From positions 62,001-126,000 of the forward strand of contig JAIVFH010000049.1 in NCBI GenBank assembly GCA_025765595.1: 64,000 nt of DNA, given 5' to 3'. The translations under genes were made by a program, and so were the position numbers. Source of the DNA: Obelidium mucronatum (lineage: Eukaryota; Chytridiomycota; Chytridiomycetes; Chytridiales; Chytriomycetaceae). Below, piece by piece: positions 9,968-21,825 of this stretch (position 1 is its first letter; the number at the start of each line of letters is the position of its first letter). The notes under the pieces are model-generated. The model was not told where the DNA came from. It saw nothing but the letters and a program-made list of their open reading frames with translations, and did no database searches.

Positions 9968-12900
9968 ATGTCAAAAACGTATAAGGGTTATTTCGACCCC
10001 GGTTGCAACAAGACTCTGATTCCAGATTCTAGTTGGTTCGAGAGTTTTGTCGAGATCAAGACCCCGATTGGTCTTGCTGACAATAACTCGATTGTTGGTA
10101 CGCAGCAAGGTGTTGTTCACTTTGACATCAATGGTCAAATTGTGACTATACCTGATGCGATTTATTCGAAGTCGTGTTACGTTACGCTATTTTCGATCTT
10201 GGATCTATTGGCTGGGCGACCATCGTGGAAGTGTTCTATTGATCAAGAAGGCTCTCGCGCTGTTTTCTCTGATAGTCAAACAAAGAAAACTTTATTCACG
10301 GCTGTCCAAGGTCCAAATGGTTTAAAGGAACTTCAATTCAAGATAGTTCATCGTTTATTCGCGAATATTTCGAAAAGTCTACCGGCTTCTTCAGATATTA
10401 TTCATCAAAGATTTGGTCATCCCAACGCTATGCATCTTCGCAAGTTGATTCACTCAGATTCGATAAATTCAAATCAATTTAAATCTATCGCGATTCCGGA
10501 TATTTATCAAAGTGAATCTTGTGAGGCGGGAAAATTTAAACGCGCTAAAGTCGGATCCGAATCTCAATGGGTTGCGATTAAAGCTCTTGGTCCGGGTGAA
10601 ATGATTCATGTGGATATTACCGGAAAATTCAATACTGGATTTTATTATAATTCACACATGTATTATTATTTCTTGATAGTCGTGGATGATTTTTCTCGCT
10701 ATTCATTCCTTCGATTATTGAACAAGAAATCTGATGTGTTGGCGCAATTGTTAGTGGTGATGGCGCTTATTGAAGTAACCACTCAACGTCAACTTCGGTT
10801 TATTCGCATCGATAATGGCAAAATTGCAACAAGCGCAATTTTCACAAATCATTGCGACGTTCGCGGTATTACGGTTGAAACTATAGTGGTGGATTATCCA
10901 CATATGGATGCTGTTGCTGAGCGTACTATTGGTCACGTCAAGTCTATTGCGCGTACTATTCACGTTCATGGTCAATTCGTGAAGAATATCTGGGGATATT
11001 CATCAATTTCGGCTAATGATTTACGGAATTTGTGGCCAAATGGTCATAATAATTTGGAGTCACCTTGTATGTGGTATTTTTCGTGTAAACCGGAGATTCA
11101 GCACTTTCGTGTTTTCGGGTGCAAAGTTTCGGTGCCAATCTATAAGAAAGGCAGTGAAGGAGAGTTGTCCCCGGATGTAGCTACTAAAACGTATGTTGGA
11201 CCTCACTCACCTTCGATTATTCGGTGTATTGATAGTCATGGGTCTTTGAGTTATCATCGATTCCAAGATTGCTCTTTTCATGAAACGGTGTTTCCGCAAT
11301 TGATTTCAGTAGATGCTACTGATTCTCAATCGTCAACGCGTGAGTTTCCGGAGGATTCTCAAATTATGTCTGCAGATGAAGAACGGGACTTTAATTCAGA
11401 ACTCAATAATGCAGTTTCTGAAGTTATTAGTCTGAGAAAACGCAATTCTCTTGATAAAACGGATGGTATTGTCGATCTTTTGGTTCAGGGGGAGGAAAGT
11501 ACCAATGGAAAATCAGTAACACGTCAAACACGCTCTATGCGCAGCAAACGAGTGAAAATTGTTGAAAGTAATTCGGATTCGGATGAAGAGGATGAAGATT
11601 CATCATCGGATTTTGAAGATACTATCGATGAAGTTGGTAGTCGCGCGATGTTGACGCAATCGCTAAGTGTTTTACCTATATTTCCTGTTCCGGAAACGTT
11701 GGTTTATTCAATGAATGCGGTTTCTATTAAGGAAACTTCTATTGGTATGGATTGGGAGGGAACTATTCCAACGCGTCACGCAGATATTCGACGAACTCAA
11801 AATATCAAGGAATGGTTAGCCGCCGAAGAAGCGGAATTGAAGAATCTCGAAAATCATAATACTTATTGCAAGATTCCTGAGTCCGAAGTTCCTGAAGGTG
11901 CAGAGATTATTCCAACGATGGAAGTCTATGCTGTAAAGAACCATAAGGATCTACCACCGGACAAAGTCTTGAAATATAAAGCTCGAATTGTTTTGTCAAC
12001 ACATATTCACCAGTTATCAAGACTACAACGTTGAGATTTCTGATTGCAATGAGCACTTGGTTGGGAATTGGAATGTTCCTTGCTTGACGCGGTTGGTGCT
12101 TACTTGAATGGGGTGCTTGATGTTACTGTTTACGTCAGACCGCCTGCGTGCTATCCGAAGAAAAATGTCATTTGGCTTTTATTGAAAGGTCTTTACGGTT
12201 TGAAACAAGCGGGATTATTGTGGTATCTGAAATTATGCGATATCTTGAAATCTCTCGGTTATACTGCAAGTTATGCGGATCCATGTCTGTTTCAAAAATA
12301 CGCTAACGGATACTGGATTTGGATAGCGTTCTATGTCGACGATTTATTGATTTGCTGTCATGATTCAATTATCGAATTCGGTTATTGCGTCTTTGAAAGC
12401 GAAAGTTGACATTGTGTACAAGGCACTGAATATCACCTGGGTCTTGAAATTGAATACGCGTCTGATCGAAGCTATTCGTTTCTTCATCAGTCAAAATATG
12501 TTCAACGCGTCTTACGTCGATTCAGGATGGAAGCGTGTATGGGACTCAAACCCCTGATGGAAGTTAAAGCGAATTACAAACCTAAGAGGTACGACAAAGA
12601 ATCTTTGGATTTGACGAAGTTCGATTATAATTCGTTCATCAGAAGTTTAATGTATCCTTGCAATATCGCTCGATTTGATATTTCTGTCAGTGTTAGTTTG
12701 TGGGCTCGCGGTCTTGGAAATCCTACCGCCCACCATTGGGATGGTGCAAAACGCGTCTTAAGATATTTGAAGCACTCGTACGATATGGGGATAATTTATT
12801 ATCGCGCCCCGAATCCTATTCCCAAGCAGATTTATATTATCGGTTTAACGGATGCATCAGAACCTGACAGAGAAAGTGCGAAAGCTCAAACTGGATGGTT

Positions 12901-13255
12901 GTTTAAGTTTATGGGGAAGTCGCCTATTTCTTGGCGCTCCAATAAGCAAAAGTTGGTCACCGCAGACCAAACGGCCGCTGAACATGTCGCGTTCTACGAA
13001 GGTTCTCTCGAAGTACCTTACCTCTTGAATCTTTGCGAGGATTTGAAGATTGATATTGTGAAACCATTGTCGATGTTTAGCAATAATGAGGCTTTTGTGA
13101 AACGCGTTCGTGAGAACAAACACACTGAAGCTTCAAAATGGATGAATCGCAGATATTGGAAAGTTATGGAATTTTATTCGGAGAAAATCCTTGACTGTTC
13201 CCATATTCCGGGTAAACGCAACGAATCGGATATGTTGACAAAAGTGCCTTGTTAA
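9968..13255 (+). pseudogene. retrotransposon pol region, frameshifted and partly deleted
   Basis: The first open stretch (9968-12034) holds a protease-like start (YFDPGCNKTLIP, with DPG in place of D-S/T-G), a weakened integrase zinc finger (QRFGHPNAMHLRKL, later SESCEAGKFKR lacking one Cys) and an integrase core with its Asp, Asp and Glu positions (HVDITGKF, RIDNGK, DAVAERTIGHV). Frame is lost at the start of reverse transcriptase near 11995, with a segment missing before SPVIKTTTLR. It resumes at 12068-12409 with LYGLKQAG and FYVDDLLI, shifts again, and ends in RNase H-like sequence (12527-13255: TDASEPDRES, TAAEHVAFYEG). In that part a late Asp is replaced (SNNEAF). It cannot make a full Pol and would need helper proteins in trans. 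Confidence 0.88.
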
Positions 13256-13428
13256 AGTGTTATTTGTACAACATCGTCGCAACGGCGGAATGCAATACCT
13301 TCGGGTTATCCTGCGGCGAAACAACGGAAGATAAATTAGATGGTTGTTAATTATCTAATCGGTTTTTATTGGGTATGTTGTAATCTGATGGCTTTAATTG
13401 TAAAGATTACCAACAACGAATTATTGAA

Positions 13429-13437
13429 CAGGGGAAG
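13429..13437 (+). promoter_or_regulatory. polypurine tract of the retrotransposon
   Basis: CAGGGGAAG lies directly against the TGTTAT start of the right LTR, the expected plus-strand primer position. Confidence 0.75.
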
Positions 13438-13633
13438 TGTTATAATATGATAGCCGCTTATCATATTTATTGCATTACCAATGTGTGTTCAATAATAAAG
13501 AGGGGATTCTTTGGAGAAATAACGTGTTCTTCTAGAACTCAACGCCCACGTTCCTACTAGTCACATAAGCCGTCGCTTAGACTAAAATGCCGATCTAACA
13601 TGTTTATTTAATCACGCATAAAAGAAAATAACA
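13438..13633 (+). repeat. right (3') LTR
   Basis: 196 bp, colinear with the left LTR apart from CG to TG, CCA to CTA and one missing A. TGTGT follows it. Confidence 0.93.
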
Positions 13634-13638
13634 TGTGT

Positions 13639-14247
13639 CCCCCTTTCATTTTAATAGCCTGCTTGCTCTGAGCCCAACATGCGTTTGAGGCTTTTGAGCG
13701 ATTGGAAAAGGCAACACTGAACCCTATACCACACTTCAACAACGGCAATACCAAAAACTTGTGACTTTATTAACTATTGATTATCGGCTGTGTTTGGACA
13801 GATGTGTGGTGGTGTCATTTTCGCAGAATGATGTTCGCAGAATGATGTTCACACCACCAGTACAACTTGTGCTATGAAAAAGTAAATCAAGATATAATAA
13901 CTACTCAAAATAGCATTGTACAGTCCTGCAAAGACACTATGCAGGGCGGACAATGAAATGGACAGCAAAACAGGGTTATAATTTTAAGAAGTTCATTGAT
14001 CGAAGGTTATAGATAAGCAAGTCGACGACGATCGCCGCACCTGCCGGTAGCGTTGGCTGTGGGTGTCGCTTCAGGCAGGCGAATGGCCGCAGACGGTGGG
14101 CAGCATGGCTGGCACGTGGCAGGGCAGTGTGTGTGTTTTTGCAGAGCCAAGCACTTGCGGGTTGAGTGGTCGGGTGGCCAAGCATTTCATTCTTTCTTTC
14201 CAAAACTTTGACAGCCACCCTTTCCCCCAGCGCCAATTCAAAGCAAA
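13639..14247. other. intergenic region between retrotransposon and homeobox gene
   Basis: No coding region supported. It contains a direct repeat of CGCAGAATGATGTTC near 13822-13853. The long Arg-rich minus-strand ORF reaching into it is a GC-skew shadow. Confidence 0.5.
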
Positions 14248-15015
14248 ATGACGTCAACGGCCCTCGACGCCCTCGTTCTCGTTGCCGCGTCGCTGCTCGA
14301 TCTCGAGCGAGCAGCGCGCAAGCGCCCGGTGTTCGCCGCCGCTGCGCGCGTCGACGGCTTCGACGGCTTCGCCGACTTCGACGGCGGCTTCGACGACCGC
14401 CGCTCGTCCGTGTCGTCGGCGGCGTCGGTGTTCTCGGCGGCGCTGACGGGCGGCGACTCGGACGACGACGACGACGACGACGGCGACTCGGACGCCGACG
14501 CGCGCTCGCCCGCCGTGCCCACGCTGACCGCCTTCTCGTCGCCCGCCGCCTACCCGCAAGTCGCCCCGCCGCTTCGCCCGAAAAACTGTCGTGCGCGGGG
14601 CGCCGTACGGCGTCGCACGTGTGCGCCGGTGAGTGCGCGATCGAGTCAAAACATCGTGACTCACCCTGTCTTCTTTCTTTCTTTCTTGCTTCTAGTCCGT
14701 CGCCGCCTGCCTCCGCGCATGAAGAAGACGAAGAACTCGAAGACGCCAGTCCGCGTGCAACCGCTGCTGCTGCCGCATCGTCGATGCCACAAGTGATTGT
14801 GAACCCAACGATCGCGCCACCCTCTCCCGCCTCTCTCAAGTCAAGAGCAAACTTTACCCCTGATGTCTTGGATATTCTGACGTCTTGGCTCGTGGCCCAC
14901 AAACAAGATCCGTACCCGACTGTCGAGCAAAAGAGGGCTCTTGCTTCTACAGTGCGGCTTGAACATGAAGCAAGTCAACAACTGGTTCATTAACGCTCGC
15001 CGTCGACGCATTTGA
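14248..15015 (+). CDS. TALE-class homeodomain transcription factor, reading frame interrupted
   Basis: The first exon begins MTSTALDALVLVAASLLDLE and carries an acidic stretch (GGDSDDDDDDDGD) in very GC-rich DNA. A GTGAGT donor (about 14630) and a pyrimidine-rich acceptor (TTCTAG, about 14696) bound an intron. The homeodomain follows: SRANFTPDVLDILTSWLVAH then KQDPYPTVEQKRALAST, the three-residue-extended loop type, and finally KQVNNWFINARRRR. The last helix is one base out of frame with the first two: a single extra G in ACAGTGCGG near 14952 breaks it. The exon 1/2 phase also does not fit cleanly. This is either a sequencing/assembly indel or a decayed gene. Functional TALE proteins bind DNA and control development. 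Confidence 0.65.
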
Positions 15016-15250
15016 AAAAAAAAATGATGTGTAAGAATGCCTAGAATCCACGAGCCGAGCCGAACCTTTTCTTTCCTTGTTGTTTTTATTATTCACAACT
15101 GTCACCCCCTTGTCCCTTTCATTTTTATAGAAGTAACCAACCCTCTGTACATACAGCCCCCTGATTTTTATATCTGTTATATCTGTCCATAGTATTTAGC
15201 CATCCCCTCAGGGGAAATAAAACATTCAGTGATATTACGTAAGCCACACT

Positions 15251-16642
15251 CTACACTTGTTTTATTTCAACATAGATTTCACCGAGCTCAAACCGCCTTC
15301 GCACGTTGGACTTGATTCTTTCCACGAATGCTGAGTGGTTCAAAACAAGATTCTGTGCTGTTGTACTCTCCCCTTTAACATCGTACACAGTTTCCTCCTC
15401 ATCCTCAACGACAGAATCGGTAGAAACAATATCCATTGTTTCGACTTTTGAAAGCGACTCAACCGTCTCATCTGCCGCTAAACTGACTGTAACCACCAAG
15501 ACGCAGCACTCTTTCCCTTCTGTCAACATCCAAACTTTACATACCTCAACACCAACAACCACATTATTATCACTGAACCATCCACCACTGCCCGTCCTAA
15601 ACTCCTCCACAATCCCTTCCTTCAACACATCCACATCCACACCGTCAGGAACACTTTCCATAAGCACCATCATATACCGTTTCAACAGCCCTAAACTACT
15701 CATGAAAATAATAACACTGAATAGAATCGTGCACAAGGGATCCAGGATTGTCCATGTCGGTTGATACATCAATACCAGCGCCGCAATCAAGATTGAAATC
15801 GAGCCAAGCAGGTCTCCAACGATATGAATCATTGCAGCTTGGACGTTGAGATTGCTGCTGCTTTCAGTTCTCCTCCTGCTAATGGAATCCTGTGAATGGC
15901 TGGCTGCCGGTCTGGTATCGTCGTTGTCGATTTCTTGACGTGATTTCATTGATAATAATAAGCTGCTTGATTCATCGTTCTTGCTGTTATCAACGACAGA
16001 TTTGTTTTCTTCCTGTTGAAGTTCACTCGTATTTGGCGATTCAGATGAGGTCAGCGCAAGCGCCATAACTGCATTCGCAAAACAGCTAAAGAGAGCTCCT
16101 AAAGCCATTGCAGGAGCGTTTATTTCTTGTGATTGTTGAGGTGACTGGATTCTGTGGAATGCTTCTTCAATGAGATGATATATGAGGTTCCTAAAAAAAA
16201 AAACAAGTCACAAAACAATAGCAAATAGATATCAGTTGCAGTTCTCGGCCAGCAAAAAGATTTAAAAAAACAGTATGTAACCAAGTAAGAAGGAGAGACA
16301 TGAGAGCTCCAATGAGTTCTACTCGAGCAAATCCAAAGGTGTAATCTGTTTTTTAGCGTTTTTTTTGTTTAGGAAACAGCGCCCGTCCCCTCTTCTCTAA
16401 ATAAAAACTGCTACTACTCAACGTTTCGTTGCAGGCCAGGTTCCAATCTCAGCGGCTGCGATAGCGATGGCATATCCCAGCAAATCAGTAGACATGTGGA
16501 CAGCGTCAGACAGAATGGCTAAGCTGCCTGTCCAGAATGCAGCGCAGATTTCAACCAGAAAGAAGGCGAAGCATATGAGGCCTGCTTTGAGCAGCGGCGA
16601 TAGTGATGTGGGCTTGTGCCATGAGGTTGTTGAAGGTGCCAT
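15251..16642 (-). CDS. CDF-family zinc transporter, array member A (canonical metal site)
   Basis: The first exon (16418-16642) contains FAFFLVEICAAFWTGSLAI then LSDAVHMSTDLLGYAI, with HxxxD in TM II. The large exon (from about 16108) has AAMIHIVGDLLGSISILIA with the TM V HxxxD, then DPLCTILFSVIIF, and a cytoplasmic C-terminal domain (LLTEG-like KVWMLTEGKECCVL, ELGEIYVEIKQV). This 2-His/2-Asp set is the zinc-selective site of ZnT/Zrc1-like H+/Zn2+ antiporters. The TM IV-V loop is Ser/Asn/Asp-rich rather than His-rich. It is the first of four same-strand paralogues and is closest to member B. Confidence 0.9.
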
Positions 16643-16725
16643 AATTTTTCAAATAAAATATTTTAATGTTCCATAATAAATAAATATTGTTCATTCAAAA
16701 AAGGTTGCTTTAAGCAATGAAGTCT

Positions 16726-17250
16726 TTAAGAGCAAATGCTGTTGATTTTTTCCTTGAAGAAAACCTTCTGATAAAACAGCCTCGTCTTTGACTTCCAAAA
16801 CATCTGGATTGGAAAAAAAAGTGCAGCTTTCACTCCGATTCGTTTCAAGACAGAAATCATCTCCTGCGTGAATTCTGAATTCTGAATTACTATGTATGGT
16901 CGTCCATTGGAGAGAGAGGGTATGTTTCCATCATGAATTTGGACAGAGGTCTTGTAGTTGAACTTTCTGATTGTTTCCCATTCATCCGGCGTGAAGATTT
17001 CCGGTAATCTGATGCTGGTGAGTGGTTGAAAGCACCAGTCATTCTCCTTCAATTCCATCCTTCGCAGCAAAGCACATCGCCAATCGTTGGCCCACTCTTG
17101 TACTGAAAACTGAAATTGTAAAAACTGGAGGACAGTTTTTGTGCAATAGCCGTCCAGATACTTTCTACACGACGCAACCAAACTTTCTCTTTTCAAAATT
17201 GCGTTTTTTGTAAACGAGGAGCTGTGCTTGGGAAATTGGAGGAATTCTCA
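16726..17250 (-). pseudogene. unrecognised ORF between CDF genes A and B, possibly a gene remnant
   Basis: An open frame with no good ATG. It reads SLVASCRKYLDGYCTKTVLQ, RRMELKENDWCFQPL, FTPDEWETIRKFNYKTSVQI and ends KINSICS. A second frame just upstream (RTWEPALTKVLVSSAADVADF, about 17250-17330) would need a frameshift or an undetected intron to join. Protein-like composition suggests a genuine former or spliced gene; no family recognised. Confidence 0.3.
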
Positions 17251-17501
17251 ATATGGACCAGCCTTTCGAAAGTCGGCCACATCAGCTGCGGAAGAAACCA
17301 AGACTTTTGTCAGCGCGGGTTCCCAAGTACGACTGTTCAGTTGTCGAGTCCACGAGCAGAAACCAAACGAGAAGAGGATAAGTAATTTTGCAGTAATTTT
17401 GTTTTGAAAATAAATACAAATAGACACCTCAAACTCAATGGAATAAACCGTTAACTTCTGCAATTTATACTAAATTAATGTTGGAAACTCAGAGGAAAAC
17501 G

Positions 17502-19154
17502 TCATGAAGCCACTCGAATCTCGATACAAATCTCCTCAAACCCAAATTCACTCTTCAAGTACTCTCGTACAGAGTCCAAGATTTGATTATACCCATTTCG
17601 ATCTCCGTCCTCTTCTTGGTAAGTTACCAACTTGACAACTTCTTCTTCCGTCACATCCGTACTAGAATACATATCCACATCCCCAATGATCCCAAACCCT
17701 TCCTCTCGCCGCTTCTTGCCCGCTTTACCTTCCCCGCCTCTTCTGCCACCATCACCAAACTTTACAACACCAGACGAAACAACAACCCTTAAAATACAAC
17801 ACTCCTTACCCTGCGTCAAACTCCAACACCGCACCGCCTCCACCTCAACAACTCCAACAACATTCTCCACAACACCACATCTAACATCCTCTACATCCAC
17901 CCCAGAAGGACAAGTTTCCATCAGGATCATGATATACTGCTTCGCGAGGCCCAAGCTACTCACAAAAATAATAATGCTAAAGAGGATCGTGCACAACGGG
18001 TCAAGAACCGTCCATGATGGTTTAAACGTTAGGATCGTGGCGGCAATGAGAATCGAAATGGATCCAAGTAGGTCTCCGAGGATATGAATCATGGCGGCTT
18101 GTACGTTGATGTTGTTTTGGATGCTGCTGCTGCTGCTTGGATTATTGTTGTTCTTGACCTTGGTTGGAGTGAGATTGGATTCAATGTCGACTTCGGGTTC
18201 TGAACCAGATCCAAATAGAGTTGAAGTTTCTGGGTTGAATAACGTGAGTGTTGGGCTGCTTGGTTGTTGTTGTTGTTGCTTCATTTCTACGGATTCGGAG
18301 GTGGCAAGGATGTCATCATCACCGGATGAGAGGGTATTGTGGTGATGATGGTGGTGGTCGTGATCATGGTCGTGATGTGGGTCTTGAAGCATGAATGCCA
18401 TGAATGAGTTGGCTGCCACTCCAAACAAGGCACTGATGAGCATGGCTGGGGCATTTATCTCGGACGGTTCGTTGATTCTATGAAGCGCTTCTTGAATTAA
18501 TCCGAATACAAGGTTCCTGTATTGTTTTTGTTGTGAGCAACGGGGTGTGTGAACTTTGGTCGACGACTCGGTACGTACCATGTCAGAAACAAGGAAATAA
18601 GTGCTCCAATCAGTTCAACTCGAGCGAATCCAAATGTGTAACCTTAAAATAGAAAGAATTATAAGCAGAGAGTCAGGAGACGGACGGTGGAGGGTGGAGA
18701 AATCCCGCATGACGGTCACAAGGGGAGTTGGGAAATTTCATTGGTAACGGGCATCCGCGACTAAACTCGCTTCGAGTCTCAGCACATGGGGAATACAGCG
18801 ATTCCTTTCTTTCGATATTCCTTGTTGGAATCGCAACGCACTCTTCTTCTTCCGGAGAGCCACTTTCCCTGAACTCTCCCTTCATGTTTTTATGCAAGGG
18901 CCAACCAAGACGCATTCAAAAACTCCCATCACAAGATTTAGGAGAGACAATCAATACATACTTTTAGTTGCTGGCCAAGTTCCAATCTCAACGGCAGCGA
19001 TTGCCACACAATACCCAATAACATCTGTAAGCATGTGTACCGAGTCACTCAGGATAGCCAGGGATCCAGCCCACCATCCAGCCGCAAGCTCAACAAGAAA
19101 GAAGACGAAGCAAATGAGACCGGCTTTGATTAGCGGTAGCGTTGCCGGGGTCAT
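17502..19154 (-). CDS. CDF-family zinc transporter, array member B (canonical metal site, His-rich loop)
   Basis: Exon 1 begins MTPATLPLIKAGLICFVFFL with SGSLAILSDSVHMLTDVIGY-like TM II (HxxxD). The main exon carries the TM IV-V loop with PHHDHDHDHHHHHHNT, the His-rich cytosolic loop typical of zinc CDF proteins, and TM V AAMIHILGDLLGSISILIA (HxxxD). It continues DPLCTILFSIIIFVSSLGLA and a C-terminal domain (WSLTQGKECCILRVVV, EFGFEEICIEIRVAS). This is the most classical zinc exporter or vacuolar sequesterer of the array. Intron sites lie at about 18580 and 18640-18955. Confidence 0.92.
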
Positions 19155-19351
19155 TGATACAAGTTGAACAAAGGTTCAGCAAAGATTTTTGGGTTTGTTT
19201 TTATTTGGGATCACAGTTTCAGCTTGCGTGCCCACTTTACAGACGAATGCATGCACTGGTTTGTATAAATATCATCAAATCGAAATTTTAAGTATGGGTA
19301 ATAGAATAACTTGGGGGTTTTACTTGCATTATATTTTTCTTTTCCCCCTCA

Positions 19352-20528
19352 TCAAAACTCTCGAGTTCCCAGAATCTCTATAAATACTTCGCAAATCCCA
19401 TATTCCCTCTCTAAACACACTCTCACAAGATCCTTGATGGAATCATGGTATTCATGAACTGCTTCATGCATCTCCAATGATGACGTGCTGTCATTCACGT
19501 TGGCCATTTTCTCGACCGATATTTTCAAGAGACACACTTCGTGGCCTGGGGTGAGAGACCAGACTCGGATAAGATGAATTTTCGTTATGCAAGGTAGCGT
19601 TTGGATTAATTTGGATTGGATGGTTTCAATGCAAAGGTGTTTTGGGACAGCTGCAAAAAAAAAAGAAAAGGTGTGAGTTCAACCATAGCGTTTGAAAAAA
19701 AAAAAGACTCGTTTACCTTCCAAAATAATCAACAAATATTGCTCAACGAGCCCGAATGATGTGGCAAATGTGACCAAAGCGATAAGAATCGTGCAGATGG
19801 GATCCACAAGAGTGGATTCCGGGTAAAACATCATCAAAACAGAGGCAATAAGCAAGAGAACAGAGGAAATGGTATCAGTTATAGATGCAATAAATGCAGT
19901 ACGGATATTAATATTTGTGTGTGCATTCGTTGAAGGGCTTGGCGTGGCACTTGTTGTGGGAAGAAGCGGTGTGTCTTCTGACACGATTCCTTGATTCGAC
20001 TTTGCAGATGGAGAGAGCATAAATAGAGTCACTACGCTTCGAAAGAGAGCAAATAAAGCTACAGGAAGCATGATTCGAGCATTAACTGGCTGCGGTGATT
20101 TGAGGGCTGCCCATGATTGAACCAGCAATCCAGCAGCAAGAAACCTGAGAGGAGAGTTCTAAATCATCCAAAGTTTGATTTGCACAGAAATCTTACCAGT
20201 TTAGAAACACAGTGACCATACTTCCTAGCAGTTCCATTCTTGCAAATCCAAATGTGTGGGCTGGTAAACAAACGGTTAGAACACACCTCCACCCACCAAG
20301 ACACAAGAGAGCCTTCGGCCACTTACTGACTGTTGGACTCCACGCTCCCATATGTACAGCACCCCAGGAAATGGAGAATCCAAGCACAGATTGTAGAAGG
20401 TTAAAGGAGTCGGAGAGGATGGCAAGTGATCCCGACATCCATCCGGCAGCAAACTCCACAACAAAGAAGGCGAATCCAAAGGCTGCTACTCGAAACAAGA
20501 GCGATGCAGCGGCAATGTGTTGTGTCAT
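19352..20528 (-). CDS. CDF-family protein, array member C (metal ligands lost)
   Basis: Same fold order as A and B: exon 1 FAFFVVEFAAGWMSGSLAIL, SDSFNLLQSVLGFSI; middle exon TAFIASITDTISSVLLLIAS, DPICTILIALVTFATSFG; C-terminal CEVFIEILGTREF. The TM II HxxxD is replaced by NxxxS and the TM V HxxxD by AxxxD, leaving one of four ligands. There is no His-rich loop; the loop is short, with a dileucine-like EDTPLLP. The protein is intact otherwise. It may be a non-transporting partner, as ZnT6 and yeast Zrg17 partner an active CDF, or it may be decaying; that is inference. Confidence 0.82.
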
Positions 20529-20661
20529 TTATCTGCAGATTTGTCTCAAAGCGGCGCGTGCTGGAAAACTAAATATTAAATTATTGACTTGCAAAGTTCG
20601 ATTGGACACTCAGCCCGACAGGCAAATGTTTTTTTTATTTAATGCTGAAGCAATTTGGTCG

Positions 20662-21825
20662 CTATCGTGTATACCGCACTTGCACGTAACTCTCATGTAT
20701 CCCAAATGACGCCAGAGAATCCTTCACACCTTGCACAAGAAAATCATGATTGCTCCGCCAAGGAGTTTCAGTAGCGAGAGAGGCGCTTGTGATATCGTCA
20801 TGGTATATGTTTGGGGTTCCGGGAGAAAACTGTGGGCACTCTGCCAGCAGTTCCACGATACCGACCAACTTCCCTTGTGTTAACGTCCACACTTTCAGAG
20901 ATTTTACAGCTTTTACTGCAGGTACGGCAACAAGGGCCTCATTTATCGTGTCAATGCAAATGTTACTTGGGGAACCTAGAGAAGGAGAAGGTTACGCAAG
21001 AACAGAAAGAAAAAGAACCATACCTTCCATGAGAATATTCATATACTCCTCAATCAATCCAAATGTTGCAGCAAAAATAATGACTGCAACAAGAATAGTG
21101 CAGATGGGATCAATCAGGGTCCACTTTGGCTTAATCAACAGAATCACAGACGAAATGAGAATAAATATAGAACCCAGAAGATCTGCGTATGTTCGAACAA
21201 CGGCTGCAACAACATTAATGTTTTGATCGTCTTCTTCGTCTTCTCGAGAAACTTTTCCTTCTTCACCACTTTCCAGCCCAATATATGAAGCCCACGACGA
21301 AGCTGATTTCTGTAAGGCATACGTCATGCATAAACTTCGGAGGAACCCAAGAGTCGCTGTTGCCATCATAACTGGTGCATTAACTCCCACTGGGTGCTTG
21401 AGAACAATTGCAGCTTCAGCAAGTAACCCAATTGCCAGCCCCCTACGAGTTTGAGATAAAGTAAGAGAATCAATAAACCGAGTAAGATATCGATTGTTCC
21501 TTACCAGTTTAGGAGTATCCCGACCATTGCACCCACAAGTTCGACTCGCTGGAACCCAAAAGTGAATCCTAAACAACACTATAGTTTCAGGAACCACAAC
21601 CCCATGAATCCAGCCCATCCCAAGAACTCAACTGCTTGTTGCCTCCCATGCTCCAATCTCAACAGATGCAATGGCAATACTATATCCAACGACATCGACA
21701 AGCAAGTTCAATGAATCTGAGAGGATTGCAAGCGACCCCGAGTACCAGCCCGCCCCGAATTCAATCAGAAAGAATGTGAATGAGATTGATCCAGCCCGAA
21801 GCAGCGGTATAGAGGCTGGTATCAT
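20662..21825 (-). CDS. CDF-family protein, array member D (altered metal site)
   Basis: Start chosen at MIPASIPLLRAGSISFTFFL (21825), matching the starts of A-C. TM II reads SDSLNLLVDVVGYSIAIASV (NxxxD) and TM V reads AAVVRTYADLLGSIFILISS (RxxxD), so both His ligands are gone while both Asp remain. DPICTILVAVIIFAATFGL follows, and the short C-terminal domain ends YVQVRYTR. An N-D arrangement in TM II is seen in Mn-transporting SLC30A10, but the Arg in TM V makes ordinary transport doubtful. It is most similar to member C. Confidence 0.82.

Larger units (their letters stand above)
8406..13633 (+). mobile_element. complete Ty1/copia-type LTR retrotransposon, 5,228 bp
   Basis: The element has 197/196-bp LTRs (8406-8602, 13438-13633) beginning TGTTAT and ending ATAACA, a TGTGT target duplication, a primer-binding site directly inside the left LTR, a polypurine tract before the right LTR, a gag ORF and a pol region. 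The domain order protease, integrase, reverse transcriptase, RNase H places it in copia rather than gypsy. The two LTRs differ by two C-to-T changes and one 1-bp gap, so insertion is recent, yet pol is broken. It sits between the SET gene promoter and the homeobox gene. Confidence 0.95.

Noticed and set aside
13976..14902. Long minus-strand ORF, Arg-rich (308 aa), and several companions
   Set aside because: Antisense of GC-rich, codon-biased homeobox exons; composition is a codon shadow and no motif is present.
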